Below are positions 62,296 through 64,000 of a DNA stretch of 64,000 nt, piece after piece; position 1 is the stretch's first letter, and every line of letters begins with the position of its first letter. The translations under genes were made by a program, and so were the position numbers. The stretch is taken from NCBI RefSeq assembly GCF_003240585.1, contig NZ_PCDP01000039.1, positions 1 to 64,000 of the forward strand, given 5' to 3'. The DNA is from Arminella tubonensis. Lineage in GTDB: Bacteria > Pseudomonadota > Alphaproteobacteria > Rhizobiales > Rhizobiaceae. A model generated the notes under the pieces. It was given only the letters and a program-made list of their open reading frames with translations. It was not told where the DNA came from and did no database searches.

Positions 62296-63581
62296 CCCCG
62301 ATGACGCACAACTACCTGCTCGACATCGCCTCCTGGCGCGGCCGCCCCGGGTTCCAAGGCATTCCTTCCATCTGCTCGGCCCATCCGATCGTCATCGAAG
62401 CGGCCATGCTCCATGCCCTTAAGGCCGACAGCCATCTTTTGATCGAAGCCACATGCAACCAGGTCAACCAGGATGGCGGCTATACCGGAATGACGCCAGC
62501 CGATTTCCGGGAATTCGTCGAGCGGCTGACTGACAAGACCGGCTTTCCAACATCGAAAATCATCCTCGGCGGCGATCATCTGGGCCCCAATCCCTGGAAA
62601 CATCTGCCTGCAGAAGAGGCGATGGAACAGGCAGTGGTCATGATCGAAGCATTCGCGGCGGCAGGCTTCACGAAACTGCACCTCGACACCAGCATGGGCT
62701 GCCTGGGCGAGCCGGTGGCACTGTCGGATGCTGTTACCGCTTCCCGTGCGGCCCGACTGGCCGCCGCCGCCGAAACAGTGCTTCGCGGCCAGGGAAAAGT
62801 CATGCCGGCCTATATCGTCGGAACGGAAGTCCCGATCCCGGGTGGTGCGATGGAGGAACTGGGCGAGCTGGAAATCACCAGCCCCGAAGCCGCGCTTGAG
62901 ACCATCCGTGTCCACCGCGACGCCTTTCGGCGCGCCGGTGTTTCAGATGCTTTTGACCGCGTGGTTGGGGCCGTGGTCCAGCCAGGCGTCGAATTCGGAA
63001 ATCACAACGTTATCGCCTATATCCCGGCACGGGCCCGCGCACTGGGCGCAAGCCTTGCCAATCTGCGCGGCCTGGTGTTTGAGGCACACTCGACGGACTA
63101 TCAGACACGGGATGCGCTACGCTCGCTGGTATCAGACGGATTCGCCATCTTGAAAGTCGGCCCCAGCTTGACGTTTTCTCTCAGGGAAGCTCTCTATGGC
63201 CTTGATCTAATTGCGGCATTTCTATTTCCAAACAAGCGTTCCGAGACACTCGCCTCCGTCATCGAGCGCGTGATGCTGGACGACCCCAAGAACTGGGAGA
63301 AATATTATCACGGGGTTCCTGAGGAACGGCATCTGCAGCGGCATTTCTCCTACAGTGACCGGATGCGGTACTATTGGCCGCACCCGGAAATTGCCGCCGC
63401 AGTGGAAACGCTGTTCGCCGTTCTCCAGAGCGTGACGATACCGGAGACGATGATCAGCCAGTATCTGCGGGGGCTGTACTCCGGCGTCCGAGCCGGCGCG
63501 GTAAAGCCTGAGGCAGAGGCATTGGCGATCGCCGCCGTCGATGTCGTGCTGGAGAACTATTTTCAGGCATGCCGTTCGTGA
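62292..63581 (+). CDS. gatZ: GatZ/KbaZ-like protein, probable D-tagatose 6-phosphate 4-epimerase
   Basis: A 429-aa TIM-barrel protein: IPSICSAHPIVIEAAMLHAL, LIEATCNQVNQDGGYTGMTP, IILGGDHLGPNPWKHLPAEE, LHLDTSMGCLGEPV and VVGAVVQPGVEFGNHNVIAY. This family was named a non-catalytic aldolase subunit, but the Agrobacterium homologue was shown to be a 4-epimerase making fructose 6-phosphate. No GatY/KbaY aldolase is present here, which supports the epimerase role. ATG 62292 overlaps the kinase stop; ATG 62301 is an alternative. Confidence 0.88.
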   Translation: MTPMTHNYLLDIASWRGRPGFQGIPSICSAHPIVIEAAMLHALKADSHLLIEATCNQVNQDGGYTGMTPADFREFVERLTDKTGFPTSKIILGGDHLGPNPWKHLPAEEAMEQAVVMIEAFAAAGFTKLHLDTSMGCLGEPVALSDAVTASRAARLAAAAETVLRGQGKVMPAYIVGTEVPIPGGAMEELGELEITSPEAALETIRVHRDAFRRAGVSDAFDRVVGAVVQPGVEFGNHNVIAYIPARARALGASLANLRGLVFEAHSTDYQTRDALRSLVSDGFAILKVGPSLTFSLREALYGLDLIAAFLFPNKRSETLASVIERVMLDDPKNWEKYYHGVPEERHLQRHFSYSDRMRYYWPHPEIAAAVETLFAVLQSVTIPETMISQYLRGLYSGVRAGAVKPEAEALAIAAVDVVLENYFQACRS

Positions 63582-63596
63582 TCGAGTGGGCCAAGG

Positions 63597-64000
63597 CTAG
63601 TCCTGCTTTGCCGCAGTCAGATGCGGCGACGTCGATTCATGCGCGATCGTCGGCTTCAAGTTGATCCGCATGTTGCACCAACACGCAAACGCAGAACTCA
63701 AGAGCGCAAGGCTCTCGCCGATCGCCAGGCGATTGTTGGAATTGCTCAGCAGCGTAAACGCGAAAAATAGCAGGCCGAGCGCATAAGTATGGAGTACCGC
63801 TCTCGGGATGAGCCCTGATCGAAAAGCGCGCCACACCGAAACCACCAGCGAAGCGAGAATCGTCGTCATGACGAATGCGCCGAATGCACCGAAGCGGACC
63901 AGCATTTCAAGATAACCGTTGTGGAGCAGCGTGTATTGAACATTCGCGTAGCGCGTCTGGTGCCATCGCTCCAGCCACTGATTTTCCCAGCCGAACCATG
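63597..64000 (-). CDS. O-antigen ligase/ExoQ-like polysaccharide protein, C-terminal part (runs off right edge)
   Basis: The frame is open to the window edge, so this is the 3' end of a longer gene. It reads FGWENQWLERWHQTRYANVQ, then the Wzy_C signature LLHNGYLEMLVRFGAFGAF, two further membrane spans (FVMTTILASLVVSVW; TYALGLLFFAFTLLSN) and a short polar tail ending AAKQD. HNGYLE is typical of WaaL/ExoQ-type ligases and polymerases for surface polysaccharide. It is convergent with gatZ with a 15-base gap. Confidence 0.75.
   Translation of the reverse strand, partial: WFGWENQWLERWHQTRYANVQYTLLHNGYLEMLVRFGAFGAFVMTTILASLVVSVWRAFRSGLIPRAVLHTYALGLLFFAFTLLSNSNNRLAIGESLALLSSAFACWCNMRINLKPTIAHESTSPHLTAAKQD

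Noticed and set aside
1..64000. CRISPR arrays, tRNA and rRNA genes, replication origin
   Set aside because: No regularly spaced repeats, cloverleaf-like segments or repABC-type genes were seen anywhere in the window.

Overview
The window looks like an accessory part of a genome (megaplasmid, chromid or variable chromosomal region) from an alphaproteobacterium of the family Rhizobiaceae, most likely Rhizobium or a close relative. The reasons are the nadABC operon with a NadQ-type regulator, a MerR-type copper promoter and regulator of the HmrR/CueR kind, a HisKA_2 sensor kinase typical of rhizobia, many sugar ABC operons, and a biuret hydrolase whose catalytic residues fall at the same numbers (D36, K142, C175) as in the characterised Rhizobium leguminosarum enzyme. 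No tRNA, rRNA, CRISPR array or replication origin was seen.

Layout from left to right. 0-5 kb: tail of an IS630-type transposase, a DUF488 gene broken by one stop codon, an extra acetolactate synthase pair (ilvB/ilvN-like), a GlxA-type regulator and a Mug DNA glycosylase. 5-8.6 kb: copper ATPase and its MerR regulator with a clear 19-bp-spacer promoter, then a deaminase. 8.6-13.1 kb: NAD synthesis operon nadABC with two palindromic operators and nadQ upstream. 13.6-24.4 kb: a mixed stretch with two small unknown proteins, hydrolases, a GntR regulator, a histidine kinase, DUF4105, DegP/HtrA, two small membrane proteins and a ZIP transporter. 24.4-32 kb: a ROK-regulated sugar ABC operon that also encodes a SIS-domain enzyme and a PfkB kinase. 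32-39.4 kb: a VapBC pair, an RND efflux operon with a divergent TetR repressor, and a HipBA pair. 39.4-45.1 kb: Lrp regulator with a divergent tryptophan-dioxygenase-like gene, an M23 peptidase, a decayed chemotaxis receptor and a DUF47-Pit phosphate pair.

45.1-54.4 kb holds the most interesting unit: a GntR regulator divergent from an eight-gene operon. It encodes a complete BMP-type ABC importer interleaved with biuret hydrolase (biuH), a second isochorismatase-like cysteine hydrolase, a small cupin and allophanate hydrolase (atzF). Together these predict uptake of biuret, and possibly triuret or a related ureide, and its breakdown to ammonia and CO2. The second hydrolase, the cupin, the transporter specificity and the palindromic control sites are the parts not explained by the classical pathway.

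54.7-64 kb: a GH94 phosphorylase resembling 1,2-beta-oligoglucan phosphorylase, then a rearrangement scar where a truncated sugar ABC ATPase and a truncated, frameshifted enolase-superfamily gene meet at their lost 5' ends. An AraC/MFS divergent pair, a tagatose kinase plus GatZ-like pair, and the end of an O-antigen-ligase-like gene running off the window complete the region.
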